Positions 40,003 to 49,402 are shown, numbered from the stretch's first letter. The stretch is DNA of 64,000 nucleotides from Deltaproteobacteria bacterium (GCA_002748835.1 PDTL01000017.1:120754-184753), one strand, 5' to 3'. Translations and numbers: made by a program. Notes: generated from the letters alone by a model not told the origin.

Positions 40003-41528
40003 GACCTGACTATACCGTTAACGGTTCTTTTTATCGGTTAAGTATCGTACTGGTTTTACTACTCGGCGGTTGTGTTTCATCGTATCAGCAGGGCAAAATT
40101 ACAACTCCAGAGCTAGGCGAAGAGTGGGCAGGTGATACACAGGAGGTGTTTACTTCCGAACAGGCAAACATCCTCCCCCGGTGGTGGGAAGCGTTTAATA
40201 GCCACGAGTTAAGTATACTGGTCGAAAAAGCCTATAGCCAGAATTTAACCCTGCGTATGGCGGCCTTACGTATTTTACAGGCGCGTGCTTTGTCAAATGC
40301 GGTAGGCTCAGCGCTATACCCGTCAATAAACACAAACAACAGCATCATGCACACACAACCCAGTGGTAATGCACAACCTTCAGATACAAGCTTCACGAAT
40401 TATCAGTTGGGTATCGATTCTTCATGGGAACTCGACCTGTGGGGGCGCACCAGAAGAAATATTGGCGCAGCCACGGCCGACTTAAATAACCTGAATGCAG
40501 CTTACGAAGATATCGCTTTATCGGTGGGTGCTGAAGTTTCATCCGCCTATATCAATTACGCCGTATTGCAGAATCAACTTAAATTAATCAATACGAATAT
40601 TGAGCTGCAAAAACAATCGCTACATGTTACCAGGGCGCTATTTGAAGAGGGATCACGTACAGCGCTGGATGTACAGCAGGCGCGCGCAATTTTGGCGGCC
40701 ACGCAGGCACAGGTGCCCAATTTAGAGCGCAGTAAAAACAAAATCCGCAATGCTTTAATTACGCTGCTTTCACTACCGCCTACCGAAATTGACACACTAT
40801 TACCCAAGGGAGATATCACCTTACCGGTACTTTCCGGGGATGTACCCTTGGCTGCACCGGTAGATGTACTGAGACGGCGCCCCGATATCCGCCAAGCTGA
40901 GTGGGCAGCAGTGGCCGCGGCAGAACGCGCACAAGTAGCGCATCTGGAACGTTATCCCAGGATCAGTCTGTCAGGTTCTATTAACTTACAGGTTGTCGAT
41001 GGTGTACCGACTCTCTTTGGTGGTGGTCCCGGGGAACTGTTCAATAAAAACAGTTTAGGGTTTAATATTGGTCCGTCAGTGTCGATTCCACTATTTAATG
41101 CGAATCGTTTGGAAAATAACTTATTAGCACAGGATGCGGCCTTCCAGCAAGCGTTGGCAGCGTATCGGCTTGCCGTATTCCGTGGTTTGCAAGATGTGGA
41201 AAACTCGCTGACGGCATTGGCACAATCTCGACAGCGTTACCGCCATCTGCAAAAAAGTGTCAAGGCGTATAACCAGGCCTATACGATCGCAAAAATCCTG
41301 TATAGAGAGGGAGAAGGCAGTTTCCAGAATATCATTGATACGCAACGCCAATTAATTGATCAGCAGCAGACCCAAATCGCCGAACAAGGCAATATTTCCT
41401 TGGCACAGATTTCCCTGATTCGCTCACTGGGAGGCGGCTGGGTGCCCGAAGAATCAATGCGTTTAGACGGCGCAACTAAACAATCGTTAAAAGGCCGTTC
41501 TCCCAGTTGGTCAAAATACCTTGAGTAG
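39999..41528 (+). CDS. Outer-membrane efflux lipoprotein (TolC/OprM/NodT family)
   Basis: The 509-residue protein has a signal peptide and lipobox GGC at Cys25, followed by two repeats of the outer-membrane factor fold (long helices with LRMAALRILQARAL, DLWGRTRRNIGAA, PRISLSGSINLQV). It forms the exit duct of the pump. Its ATG overlaps the pump gene's stop (ATGA), so adaptor, pump and duct are one operon. A C-terminal tail rich in Ser/Lys ends the protein. Confidence 0.94.
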   Translation: MRPDYTVNGSFYRLSIVLVLLLGGCVSSYQQGKITTPELGEEWAGDTQEVFTSEQANILPRWWEAFNSHELSILVEKAYSQNLTLRMAALRILQARALSNAVGSALYPSINTNNSIMHTQPSGNAQPSDTSFTNYQLGIDSSWELDLWGRTRRNIGAATADLNNLNAAYEDIALSVGAEVSSAYINYAVLQNQLKLINTNIELQKQSLHVTRALFEEGSRTALDVQQARAILAATQAQVPNLERSKNKIRNALITLLSLPPTEIDTLLPKGDITLPVLSGDVPLAAPVDVLRRRPDIRQAEWAAVAAAERAQVAHLERYPRISLSGSINLQVVDGVPTLFGGGPGELFNKNSLGFNIGPSVSIPLFNANRLENNLLAQDAAFQQALAAYRLAVFRGLQDVENSLTALAQSRQRYRHLQKSVKAYNQAYTIAKILYREGEGSFQNIIDTQRQLIDQQQTQIAEQGNISLAQISLIRSLGGGWVPEESMRLDGATKQSLKGRSPSWSKYLE

Positions 41529-41719
41529 CATCGGTCAATACGATTATTAAAATTGCGTATATCATGTGGATATAAAATTTAATATTTTTAATTATTTTAA
41601 GTAATTTTCAGTTCCGACTCATTACCGTGGGGCTTTGCCGGAGCAACCGTGCGCTGCCCCGGTGCCCCCTTTCTTCCGCAGTTTTCATACAAAAGTATTA
41701 CATCCCCGGGTTCCGCGTA

Positions 41720-41748
41720 TTGCGTTATGGCCCGGCTTAGCGTATAGA
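41720..41748 (+). promoter_or_regulatory. Candidate promoter immediately before oleA
   Basis: TTGCGT (41720-41725) and TATAGA (41743-41748) are separated by 17 bases. The start point would fall at or within a few bases of the oleA ATG at 41756, implying a leaderless transcript. No Shine-Dalgarno is visible in front of oleA, which fits, but the boxes are only fair. Confidence 0.35.
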
Positions 41749-41755
41749 CGATACC

Positions 41756-42811
41756 ATGATGTTCTCATATTCTCGCGTGTACATTGATTCGATCGGTTAT
41801 GAGCTGGCACCCAACATTCTGACATCCGATGATGTGGAGGCACGCCTCTTGCCGGTCTATGAAACGCTGCACATCCAGAAGGGACAGCTGGAAGCCCTCA
41901 CCGGTATCCGTGAGCGCCGGTACTGGGACCCGGGCTTTGGTATGGCGGAAGGCGCAGCCCGCGCCGCACAAAAGATGCTGGCCCGCACCGGGCTGCCGCC
42001 CGGAGACATCGGCATGGTGATCTACGGCGGTGTCTGCCGGGATAACATGGAACCTGCCACAGCCTGTGCGGTCGCCGATGCCGTCGGCGTATCTCCGGAT
42101 GCTGAAATCCTCGACATATCCAATGCCTGCCTGGGTGTTATCAACGGAATTGTCAAGGCAGCCGATGCCATAGAACTCGGCCGGATTCGTGCCGCGCTGG
42201 TGGTGTCCTGCGAATCTTCCGGGCAGATCATTGATGATTCCATCGACCGGATGAGAGCCAATCCGACCATGGATGTGTTTAAAACCGTTGTGGCCACCCT
42301 GACCGGCGGCTCGGGTGCGGCGGCTGTTCTCGTGACAGACGGTTCGTTTTCTGAACAGCAGAAACGCCGCCACCGGATCCTCGGCGGTGCGGTAAAACAG
42401 GACGTATCTCACCACCGACTCTGTATTTGGGGACGAGACGCCGGCTACACCGAAAACGGACACTTTTTCATGAACACGGATTCTGTTTCGGTCCTGAAAA
42501 ACGGGGTTGCCCTGGGTACCGAGACCTTTACCGCATTCAGAAAAGGACTTGATCTGCCGGCGGACAAGCCGGATAAAATCATCTGCCACCAGGTGGGCGC
42601 ATCCCACCAGAAAACCATTTTAGCGTCGCTGGGCCTGCCGCCGGAAAAGGATTTTTCCACATATCCCTATCTGGGGAATATGGGAACGGTATCGCTTCCC
42701 ATGACCGCCGCCATTGCCCATGAACGCGGGTACCTCAATGCCGGCGATATGGTCGGCTTTTTCGGAATTGGCAGCGGGCTGAACTGTATGATGCTCGGTA
42801 TTGACTGGTAA
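41756..42811 (+). CDS. oleA: OleA, acyl-CoA head-to-head condensing enzyme (thiolase superfamily)
   Basis: OleA joins two fatty acyl-CoAs to a beta-keto acid, the first step of long-chain olefin synthesis. The 351-residue protein belongs to the KAS III/thiolase superfamily with the triad Cys125 (ISNACLGVING), His278 (ICHQVGASHQK) and Asn308 (LGNMGTVSLP), and a Glu at residue 99 in NMEPATACAVADAVG, comparable to the OleA-specific base. It opens the oleA-oleB-orf-oleC-oleD cluster. No Shine-Dalgarno is visible; the first ATG of two in tandem was used. Confidence 0.93.
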   Translation: MMFSYSRVYIDSIGYELAPNILTSDDVEARLLPVYETLHIQKGQLEALTGIRERRYWDPGFGMAEGAARAAQKMLARTGLPPGDIGMVIYGGVCRDNMEPATACAVADAVGVSPDAEILDISNACLGVINGIVKAADAIELGRIRAALVVSCESSGQIIDDSIDRMRANPTMDVFKTVVATLTGGSGAAAVLVTDGSFSEQQKRRHRILGGAVKQDVSHHRLCIWGRDAGYTENGHFFMNTDSVSVLKNGVALGTETFTAFRKGLDLPADKPDKIICHQVGASHQKTILASLGLPPEKDFSTYPYLGNMGTVSLPMTAAIAHERGYLNAGDMVGFFGIGSGLNCMMLGIDW

Positions 42812-42835
42812 CACCTAACCCACACGGGGACCGCC

Positions 42836-43762
42836 ATGCACCCAGACATGTCTGCTGACACCTGGCAATCGCTCTATCCGTTTCCATCACGGTTTATGTA
42901 CATCTGCGGTAACCGGTATCATTATGTTGACGAAGGCGCCGGCCACCCGGTCATCATGGTTCACGGGAACCCCACCTGGTCGTTTTATTACCGCAACCTG
43001 ATCAACTATCTGTCATCTTCCTGCCGATGCCTTGCACCGGACCATATCGGATGCGGTCTTTCTGACACGCCATCGCCGCGCACCTACGGGTACCGGCTGG
43101 CAGACAGACTTCGGGATCTGGAGGTCTTCATTGACCGCCTGAATCTGACCGAACCGTTCACCCTGGTGGTGCATGACTGGGGCGGCATGATCGGTACCGC
43201 TTATGCGGTCCGGCATCCGGAAGCCATCCGGCGGATGATAGTCACCAACACGGCTGCTTTCACTAAACCCCAGGGCAAATCGCTCCCCTTTCGGCTCCGT
43301 CTGATTCGTGAATTCGCCTGGTTTGCCCGTCCGGCCATCCTGGGATTTAATCTGTTTTCCTGGCTGGCAGCCAATGGCATGGGCACGGTGCAGCCGCTTC
43401 CGGCTGCGGTCAAAGCCGGGCTCACCGCGCCCTACAATACGCCGTCCAACCGGATTGCCACCCTTCGGTTTGTCCAGGACATTCCGCTTTCCCCTGCGGA
43501 TCCCAGTTACCCCCTTGTCCGGGAAACAGCGGATCTGCTTGAGGTGCTTTCTGAAAAGCCCATGCTGATTCTCTGGGGGGCAAAAGATTTTGTCTTTGAC
43601 AGCGACTATTATGACGAGTGGCTCCGCCGGTTCCCGGGCGCTCAGGCCCATCTGTTTAACCATGCCGGCCATTACCTGTTTGAAGATGTACCCCGCGAGG
43701 CATTTGCCTGCATCGGCAATTTCATGAACCCGCAGCATTCACCCAACACAGCGCAGGTCTGA
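42836..43762 (+). CDS. oleB: OleB, beta-lactone decarboxylase (alpha/beta hydrolase fold)
   Basis: OleB decarboxylates the cis-beta-lactone to the final cis-olefin. The 308-residue protein has a haloalkane-dehalogenase-like alpha/beta fold with an HGNPTWSF oxyanion loop (43-50) and nucleophile Asp114 in VVHDWGGMIG; the catalytic His lies in NHAGHYLFED near the C-terminus. Asp in place of Ser at the nucleophile elbow is expected for OleB. It follows oleA by 24 bases and ends one base before the next gene. Confidence 0.9.
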   Translation: MHPDMSADTWQSLYPFPSRFMYICGNRYHYVDEGAGHPVIMVHGNPTWSFYYRNLINYLSSSCRCLAPDHIGCGLSDTPSPRTYGYRLADRLRDLEVFIDRLNLTEPFTLVVHDWGGMIGTAYAVRHPEAIRRMIVTNTAAFTKPQGKSLPFRLRLIREFAWFARPAILGFNLFSWLAANGMGTVQPLPAAVKAGLTAPYNTPSNRIATLRFVQDIPLSPADPSYPLVRETADLLEVLSEKPMLILWGAKDFVFDSDYYDEWLRRFPGAQAHLFNHAGHYLFEDVPREAFACIGNFMNPQHSPNTAQV

Positions 43763-43763
43763 T

Positions 43764-44417
43764 ATGGCAGCAGCAAAAAAAAAAGAGACACCACCACCGG
43801 AACCCGGTGCGCCTGAGGAGAAAACAAAATCACCAAAAAAGAAAAAGCGCGTGATCCTGATCGTCCTGCTGCTTTTCTTTCTTTCCGGTGCCGGCGGTGG
43901 CGCGTATTTCTTTGTGTTCAGGGAAAAACCAGCAGACAGCGACAGCCCGGCCTCCCTTACACCGCGAACCGATCTTGTCCATATCAGCCTGACCGCGGAG
44001 GTGATCGCCTTTTCAGCTGAGTCCACACCGGCACTCTACCTTGGCATGGCGGAAATCAATGATGACATTACGCGGATCGATACGGAAGTGGCACGCATAC
44101 AGGCCTATGCGGTCACGTATCCCAAACAGCAGAAAATCGTGGAGGCACGGGTCAAAATCTGGGACAAAGACCGAAAGCTGCTCACAAAAACCCTTTCCGC
44201 TGTCGAAGCCAGTCTGGAAACCTTTTTTGTCAGTACCCGTGTGAACCCGGAAGAGGGTGCTGCCCGTATCGCATCCGGCCAGCAGAAACTAACCGATCTG
44301 ATCACATCCACCCGGAGTGCTGTTTCCCAGCATCTGGCCACTCTGGAACCGACAGAAAATGAACCCACCGGATTTTTTGAAAAAATAAAAAGCCGGATAC
44401 TGGAATTCTTCAAATGA
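43764..44417 (+). CDS. Unknown membrane-anchored protein inside the ole cluster
   Basis: I do not recognise a family. The 217-residue product has a Lys/Pro-rich cytoplasmic N-terminus (KKKETPPPEPGAPEEKTK), one membrane helix (about 30-52, resembling the N-terminus of FliL), and a periplasmic domain of helices and a possible coiled coil (about 90-200). It starts one base after oleB and overlaps oleC by four, so it is translated with the pathway enzymes. A role as membrane tether or organiser of the olefin enzymes is a possibility only; known ole clusters are reported without such a gene as far as I recall. Confidence 0.75.
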   Translation: MAAAKKKETPPPEPGAPEEKTKSPKKKKRVILIVLLLFFLSGAGGGAYFFVFREKPADSDSPASLTPRTDLVHISLTAEVIAFSAESTPALYLGMAEINDDITRIDTEVARIQAYAVTYPKQQKIVEARVKIWDKDRKLLTKTLSAVEASLETFFVSTRVNPEEGAARIASGQQKLTDLITSTRSAVSQHLATLEPTENEPTGFFEKIKSRILEFFK

Positions 44418-46111
44418 GCCTTACAGAACCGCTGTCTGATTTAAATGAAGGAAACGCGCCCGTCAACGTCGCCATGCACCTTCGGGCCATGGCGGAGGAA
44501 AAACCGTACAAACGTGCGGTTGTCTGTCCGTCCGGAAGGGATTCCGCCGGCAGGGTCACCTACGCCCAGCTGACCTTCCGGCAGCTGGACCAGGATTCAG
44601 ACAGCCTGGCAGCCGGCCTTGTCGCTGCCGGTATTACCCGGGGCACCCGGACCATTCTCATGGTCACCCCATCCATTGATTTCTTTTCACTGACATTTGC
44701 CCTGTTCAAAGCCGGTGCGGTCCCTGTGGTCGTGGATCCGGGTATGGGCCTCGACCGCATGCTCTCCTGTCTCAAGGAAAGCCGTGCCGAGGCCTTTATC
44801 GGTATTCCCAAGGCCCATGTGCTCAGATCCTTTCGTCCCGGTTTTTTTAAACAGGTACGCACCTGGGTAACGGTGGGCAAAAAATGGTTCTGGGGCGGTC
44901 ATACCCTCAAGGGACTCCGGAACATGGGTGCGGGGGTGTCTGATTTTTTGGCGGCACCGACCACGCGGGATGAAATCGCAGCTATTTTATTTACCACCGG
45001 CAGCACCGGCCCAGCCAAAGGGGTCGTCTATACACACGGCACCTTTGATGCACAAATACAGGCGATTAAATCCCATTTCAAAATTGGTGACAATGAGATA
45101 GATCTGCCGACATTCCCCTTGTTTGCCCTGTTTGACCCGGCCATTGGCATGACCGCCGTAATCCCGGACATGGACCCCACACAACCCGCCCGTGTCAACC
45201 CGCAGCGGATTTTCGAAGCTATTTTGAATCAAGGGGTAACCCATATGTTCGCGTCACCGGCGCTCCTGAACCGGGTAGGCCTATACGGGGAAAAAAACAA
45301 GATAAGCCTGCCGACCCTCAAGCGCGTGGTTTCTGCCGGGGCCCCGGTGGGTGCTGACAACATTGCACGGTTTTCCACCCTGCTGCCCGAAGACGCGGTC
45401 ATTCATACCCCTTACGGCGCAACCGAAGCCGTGCCCATTCTCTCCATTACCAGCCCGGAGATCCTGTCTGAAACCCGGCAGCAGACGGAACAGGGATTCG
45501 GGATCTGCGTGGGCCGGCCCATCGGCGATATCCAGGTCCGGCTGATCCGTATCACGGATGATCCCATCGTCACATGGGATGACAGCCTTGAAGTACGGCC
45601 TGGAGAACCCGGTGAAATAACAGTATCCGGTGATCTGGTCACCACCCGTTATTTCGAACGGCCGGACGCGGATGCCCTGGCCAAAATACAGGACAACGGC
45701 CGGGTATGGCACCGAATGGGAGACCTCGGATGGATGGATTCCCGAGGCCGAATCTGGTTCTGCGGCCGCAAGGCACACCGGGTTCCCACGGAAAACGGTG
45801 ATCTGTACACCCTACCCTGCGAGTCAATTTTCAACACCCATCCAGATGTGTACCGGAGCGCCCTTGTGGGCGTCGGTAGCGGGCCGCACAAAACGCCGGT
45901 TATCTGCATTGAATGCATGAAACCAAACTCACCGCGTGAGCTTGAACGGGAACTCATTGCCCTGGCTGCCAGCCACCCGGTCACCGAATCCATACAGACC
46001 ATATTGTTCCACCCTTCTTTTCCGGTGGATATCCGTCATAACGCGAAAATATTCCGGGAAAAACTCGGGCCCTGGGCAGAACAGCAGCTCACGGGTGCCA
46101 AAGGAACGTGA
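44414..46111 (+). CDS. oleC: OleC, beta-lactone synthetase (AMP-binding family)
   Basis: OleC uses ATP to convert the beta-hydroxy acid to a cis-beta-lactone. The 565-residue protein is an ANL-superfamily adenylate-forming enzyme with the P-loop FTTGSTGPAKGVVY (193-206), a TPYGATEAVP-type A5 motif, GDLGWMDSRGRIWFCGRKAHR near 435-455 and a compact C-terminal domain. It lies between the unknown membrane gene (four-base overlap) and oleD (three-base gap). The same family also makes acyl-CoA, so the assignment rests on the cluster. Confidence 0.92.
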   Translation: MSLTEPLSDLNEGNAPVNVAMHLRAMAEEKPYKRAVVCPSGRDSAGRVTYAQLTFRQLDQDSDSLAAGLVAAGITRGTRTILMVTPSIDFFSLTFALFKAGAVPVVVDPGMGLDRMLSCLKESRAEAFIGIPKAHVLRSFRPGFFKQVRTWVTVGKKWFWGGHTLKGLRNMGAGVSDFLAAPTTRDEIAAILFTTGSTGPAKGVVYTHGTFDAQIQAIKSHFKIGDNEIDLPTFPLFALFDPAIGMTAVIPDMDPTQPARVNPQRIFEAILNQGVTHMFASPALLNRVGLYGEKNKISLPTLKRVVSAGAPVGADNIARFSTLLPEDAVIHTPYGATEAVPILSITSPEILSETRQQTEQGFGICVGRPIGDIQVRLIRITDDPIVTWDDSLEVRPGEPGEITVSGDLVTTRYFERPDADALAKIQDNGRVWHRMGDLGWMDSRGRIWFCGRKAHRVPTENGDLYTLPCESIFNTHPDVYRSALVGVGSGPHKTPVICIECMKPNSPRELERELIALAASHPVTESIQTILFHPSFPVDIRHNAKIFREKLGPWAEQQLTGAKGT

Positions 46112-46114
46112 CGC

Positions 46115-47113
46115 ATGCGAAACATACTGGTTACCGGTGGGGGTGGATTTCTCGGAAAAGCCATTGTCAAGAGGCTTCTTGATCAGGGGGACCGCGTCCG
46201 GTCGTTTTCCCGAAAGACCTATGCGGATCTGACCGCCCTGAACGTTTCGCAGATCCAGGGAGACCTGGCAGATGCCGCGGCCGTGTCCCGGGCTGTGGCA
46301 GGGATGGATGTGGTGTTTCATGTGGCGGCGCTTCCCGGCGTCTGGGGACCCTATGACGCCTTTTACCGCACCAATGAACTCGGCACCCGAAACATCATCA
46401 CGGCCTGCCGCACCCACAGGGTGCAGCGGCTGGTCTACACCAGCAGCCCCAGCGTGATCTTTGACGGCAGTGATATGGAAGGCGTGAATGAATCTGTGCC
46501 CTATCCGAAACACCACCCCACCCATTACAGCCGGACCAAGGCGGCAGCTGAAAAGTTTGTCATGGCCGCCGGAAACAAAGATCTGCCCACCATTTCGCTG
46601 CGGCCCCACCTGATCTGGGGTCCGGGAGACAATCACCTGGTTCCCCGGATACTGGCCCGGGCCAGACAGCTGGTGCAGGTGGGTGATGGCAAAAACCGTG
46701 TGGACACCCTCTATATCGACAATGCTGCCAGCGCCCATCTGCTGGCGGAAAAGGCCCTTGAACGCAATCCGAATCTGTCGGGCAACACCTATTTCATCAG
46801 CCAGGATGATCCCATTCCCGTATGGGACATGATCAACCAGATCCTGGCTGCCGGCGGGAAACCCGCCATTGAAAAAAAAATGTCCCACACAACCGTTCGT
46901 TTAATCGGTGGTCTGCTTGAAGGCATCTGGCGTCTAGGCAAGCTGCCCGGCGAACCCCCCATGACCCGATTTGTGGCAGATGAACTGGCCACCGCCCACT
47001 GGTTTGACATCTCTGCCGCCAAACGCGATTTCGGATTTTATCCGGAGATTTCCACCGCCGAAGGGTTGCAGCGGCTTGCGGCATACCTTGCTGCCGATTC
47101 CGGCCGTTTTTAA
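46115..47113 (+). CDS. oleD: OleD, NAD(P)H-dependent beta-keto acid reductase (3-beta-HSD/SDR family)
   Basis: OleD reduces the OleA product to a beta-hydroxy acid. The 332-residue protein is an extended SDR with the Rossmann motif TGGGGFLG (7-14), a VFHVAALPGVWGPYDAFYRTN segment, Ser111-Ser112 in YTSSPSV and the active-site pair Tyr139-Lys143 in HYSRTKAAAEKF. It completes the pathway order oleA (condense), oleD (reduce), oleC (lactonise), oleB (decarboxylate). Three bases separate it from oleC. Confidence 0.92.
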   Translation: MRNILVTGGGGFLGKAIVKRLLDQGDRVRSFSRKTYADLTALNVSQIQGDLADAAAVSRAVAGMDVVFHVAALPGVWGPYDAFYRTNELGTRNIITACRTHRVQRLVYTSSPSVIFDGSDMEGVNESVPYPKHHPTHYSRTKAAAEKFVMAAGNKDLPTISLRPHLIWGPGDNHLVPRILARARQLVQVGDGKNRVDTLYIDNAASAHLLAEKALERNPNLSGNTYFISQDDPIPVWDMINQILAAGGKPAIEKKMSHTTVRLIGGLLEGIWRLGKLPGEPPMTRFVADELATAHWFDISAAKRDFGFYPEISTAEGLQRLAAYLAADSGRF

Positions 47114-47215
47114 GGTTGTTAACGTCTTTAACCGTTTGATCTTTTCACATTAACGCATTGGATTTTCAGGTAGTTTTCATTCGTAACCATCTGTTATTAT
47201 GATAAAAACAAATCG

Positions 47216-48145
47216 TTATAAATCCCGAAAATTGCGTTCATATCGTTCAGCCACATCTCTGGCCAACTCCCGGATCAGCGGATCCAGGTTTGTATCGTCT
47301 GCCGGGATATCCGCTGCAGCCATCCCCCACAGGTCAGTCCCCACCAGCTGCGCAGCCACCATGGCCGCTTCCGGATGCTGGACGGATCCGCTCAATACCT
47401 GCCAGGCCGTTTCCGGGGTAGACGCACAGGCGGCCCTGGCAAGTGAAAACCCGGATGTGAGGATATCTGTGTAACATCGGTCCGATGTTCCCAGGTCCCC
47501 TGATCCCGCAAGCCGGTCTGCGAGATCAGCACTCAGTCCGCGGGAACGGCCGATGCGGATGGCGGTTTCTATTGACGCTTCAAGCGACGAAGCGGTTCGT
47601 ATCCGCATGGAGAGCGCAGCGGCATACACGCCGCCGGCAACCGCGCCCTCTGATTTCGGGCAAATCAGCGCGCAAACTGACTGGCCGGCTGAAAACGCCG
47701 CCTGCGCGTCAAGTGCCGCGCCAACCGGCGCCAGCATCCAGAGTCCTTCATGGCAGGCCATATCTGGGGCTGCGGGATTCTGGCCGGCCGGTGTTCCGGA
47801 TACGAGTATTTCCAGAATACCGGGACAGGTCAGAAGCGCGCCCATCATTTCCGACCGGACACCGAGGATGCCGTCCACCACCGCGCACATGCCATGACGC
47901 TGAATCAACGATGAATCCGCCAAAACCGACTGGGTCCGCATCCACCGGATCATGGCATTCCATACCTGTTCACGGATCGCCTCGATGGTCAGCGTGGCTG
48001 ATCTGACAGCTGCAAGGATCACCCCTTCGGCAGTAAAGAGCATCAACCGGGTTCGGCTGGTGGTGACATGCCCTGTACATGCCGCATCCATACGTGCACT
48101 GGTCAAAAAGCAGCGCTGCACCCGTTCTGCGTAATGTGTGTTCAC
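47216..48145 (-). CDS. Hypothetical protein of unknown family
   Basis: The 309-residue product is alanine-rich and mostly helical with no motif I can name. It lacks signal peptide and membrane helices and contains scattered Cys/His. The GTG at 48145 follows AGGGGA at about six bases, which I prefer to the ATG at 48247. It is convergent with oleD and divergent from the following exported protein; nothing in its sequence ties it to either. It could be an enzyme of the ADP-ribosylglycohydrolase type, but the match is too weak to claim. Confidence 0.6.
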   Translation of the reverse strand: MNTHYAERVQRCFLTSARMDAACTGHVTTSRTRLMLFTAEGVILAAVRSATLTIEAIREQVWNAMIRWMRTQSVLADSSLIQRHGMCAVVDGILGVRSEMMGALLTCPGILEILVSGTPAGQNPAAPDMACHEGLWMLAPVGAALDAQAAFSAGQSVCALICPKSEGAVAGGVYAAALSMRIRTASSLEASIETAIRIGRSRGLSADLADRLAGSGDLGTSDRCYTDILTSGFSLARAACASTPETAWQVLSGSVQHPEAAMVAAQLVGTDLWGMAAADIPADDTNLDPLIRELARDVAERYERNFRDL

Positions 48146-48281
48146 AGCAGTCCCCTTTAATTTTGTTCCGGGATCTGGTTCCCTAAAAAAACCTGTTTTC
48201 AACACAGGCGCCGCATGATACGAGAAACGTGCAGATGGTTGTATCAACTAGTGATGTTAACCCAGACCCGGGATCGTTCAG

Positions 48282-49193
48282 ATGCCCTTTTGTTTTCGAC
48301 ATACCTGCCTGACCGCAGTGTTAACAGCTTTTGTGCTTTTGCTGCTTTTTCAGGAGTCATCGGCTCACGCCGGCAGTGCCCGGAACATTTATATGAAAGC
48401 GGCAGACATGAGAGACGCCCTCGATACCCGGGTCCCCTGTTATCATATGTTGCGTGAACTTTCCATACACGGTATGGGAAGCCCGTGTGTATCCCGTATT
48501 TCCATCTATAAAAAAAACGCCTCCAAACGGATTGAGTCCCATGTGCTCACCGCCCCGTCCGGAAGCGCCCTTAAAGACACCCTTGTGATCGATGACGGAT
48601 CGCGCCGCCATCATTTCACTGCAGATGGTATGACGGCTATGCCGTCGGAAACAGGTGTCAAATCGGATTTTTCTCCAGTATCCTTTGCCCGTGAAGGCGA
48701 CGCAGTGGTCAACGGTGCCCCCTGCTACATCATCAAGACCCGAAATGAATTTGACGATATCACGACCCTGTGGATTGAAAAAAAGTATTATCTCATCTAC
48801 CGGATTGAAACCTGTACCGCCGACAGCACTACCCTGGAAACCTTTTCTGATTACCGGGAAGTAACAGATAACTGCTTTATCCCCTATCAATATCATGTAG
48901 TTGAAAATCAAATCCCAATTCAGTCTATGCAGGTATTGGCGTTTACAAAAAAAACAGATATGGAGGATACCCTGTTTCAGATTCCGGGTGCGGATCCCCC
49001 TGTTCCGGCACGTCCTGAAACCGGCCAAGCAGTTTCAGATGCCCAGGTGTCACTGGTCAACCGGATACAGATTGTCAATGATATCATGGCGCTCACAGAG
49101 GAAATGCAGAGACTGATCCATAAGGGACAGACCGCTGAAGCAGGTGTTTTACAAAAAAAAATTGAAGCGCTGTCCGAGCAGCTTCACGACTGA
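48282..49193 (+). CDS. Exported lipoprotein-sorting-like protein (LolA-like fold, inferred)
   Basis: The 303-residue protein has a signal peptide (about 1-31) and a beta-rich body with pairs of strands such as RIESHVLTAPSGSAL, VVNGAPCYIIKTRNEF, TTLWIEKKYYLIYRIE and a C-terminal helical tail (about 265-303, coiled coil). Alternating strands plus KTRNE/TTLWIEKK spacing recall outer-membrane lipoprotein-sorting (LolA/LolB) folds, but the match is only structural impression. It begins with ATG at 48282 and stands alone. Confidence 0.6.
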   Translation: MPFCFRHTCLTAVLTAFVLLLLFQESSAHAGSARNIYMKAADMRDALDTRVPCYHMLRELSIHGMGSPCVSRISIYKKNASKRIESHVLTAPSGSALKDTLVIDDGSRRHHFTADGMTAMPSETGVKSDFSPVSFAREGDAVVNGAPCYIIKTRNEFDDITTLWIEKKYYLIYRIETCTADSTTLETFSDYREVTDNCFIPYQYHVVENQIPIQSMQVLAFTKKTDMEDTLFQIPGADPPVPARPETGQAVSDAQVSLVNRIQIVNDIMALTEEMQRLIHKGQTAEAGVLQKKIEALSEQLHD

Positions 49194-49402
49194 TTTCCCA
49201 TTCCGGTGCCCGAAATCCGGCCCCCTCCATGCCATCGATTTTTAACGGATATAACCGTGTCTCCAACACGTTTGTTCCCGTTGATCCGGCAGTACACCCA
49301 TTCGCTTTCCGTACCTGCCACAATCCACCCGGACAATTCCGAGTTGCGAAGCGAGATTTCGTCGGTTATACTGGAAAAAATCCTTAATGAAGGAGGAAGC
49401 CG

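Noticed and set aside
45929..46888. 319-codon frame antisense to oleC-oleD
   Set aside because: Spans the junction of two certain genes on the opposite strand and has no family features.
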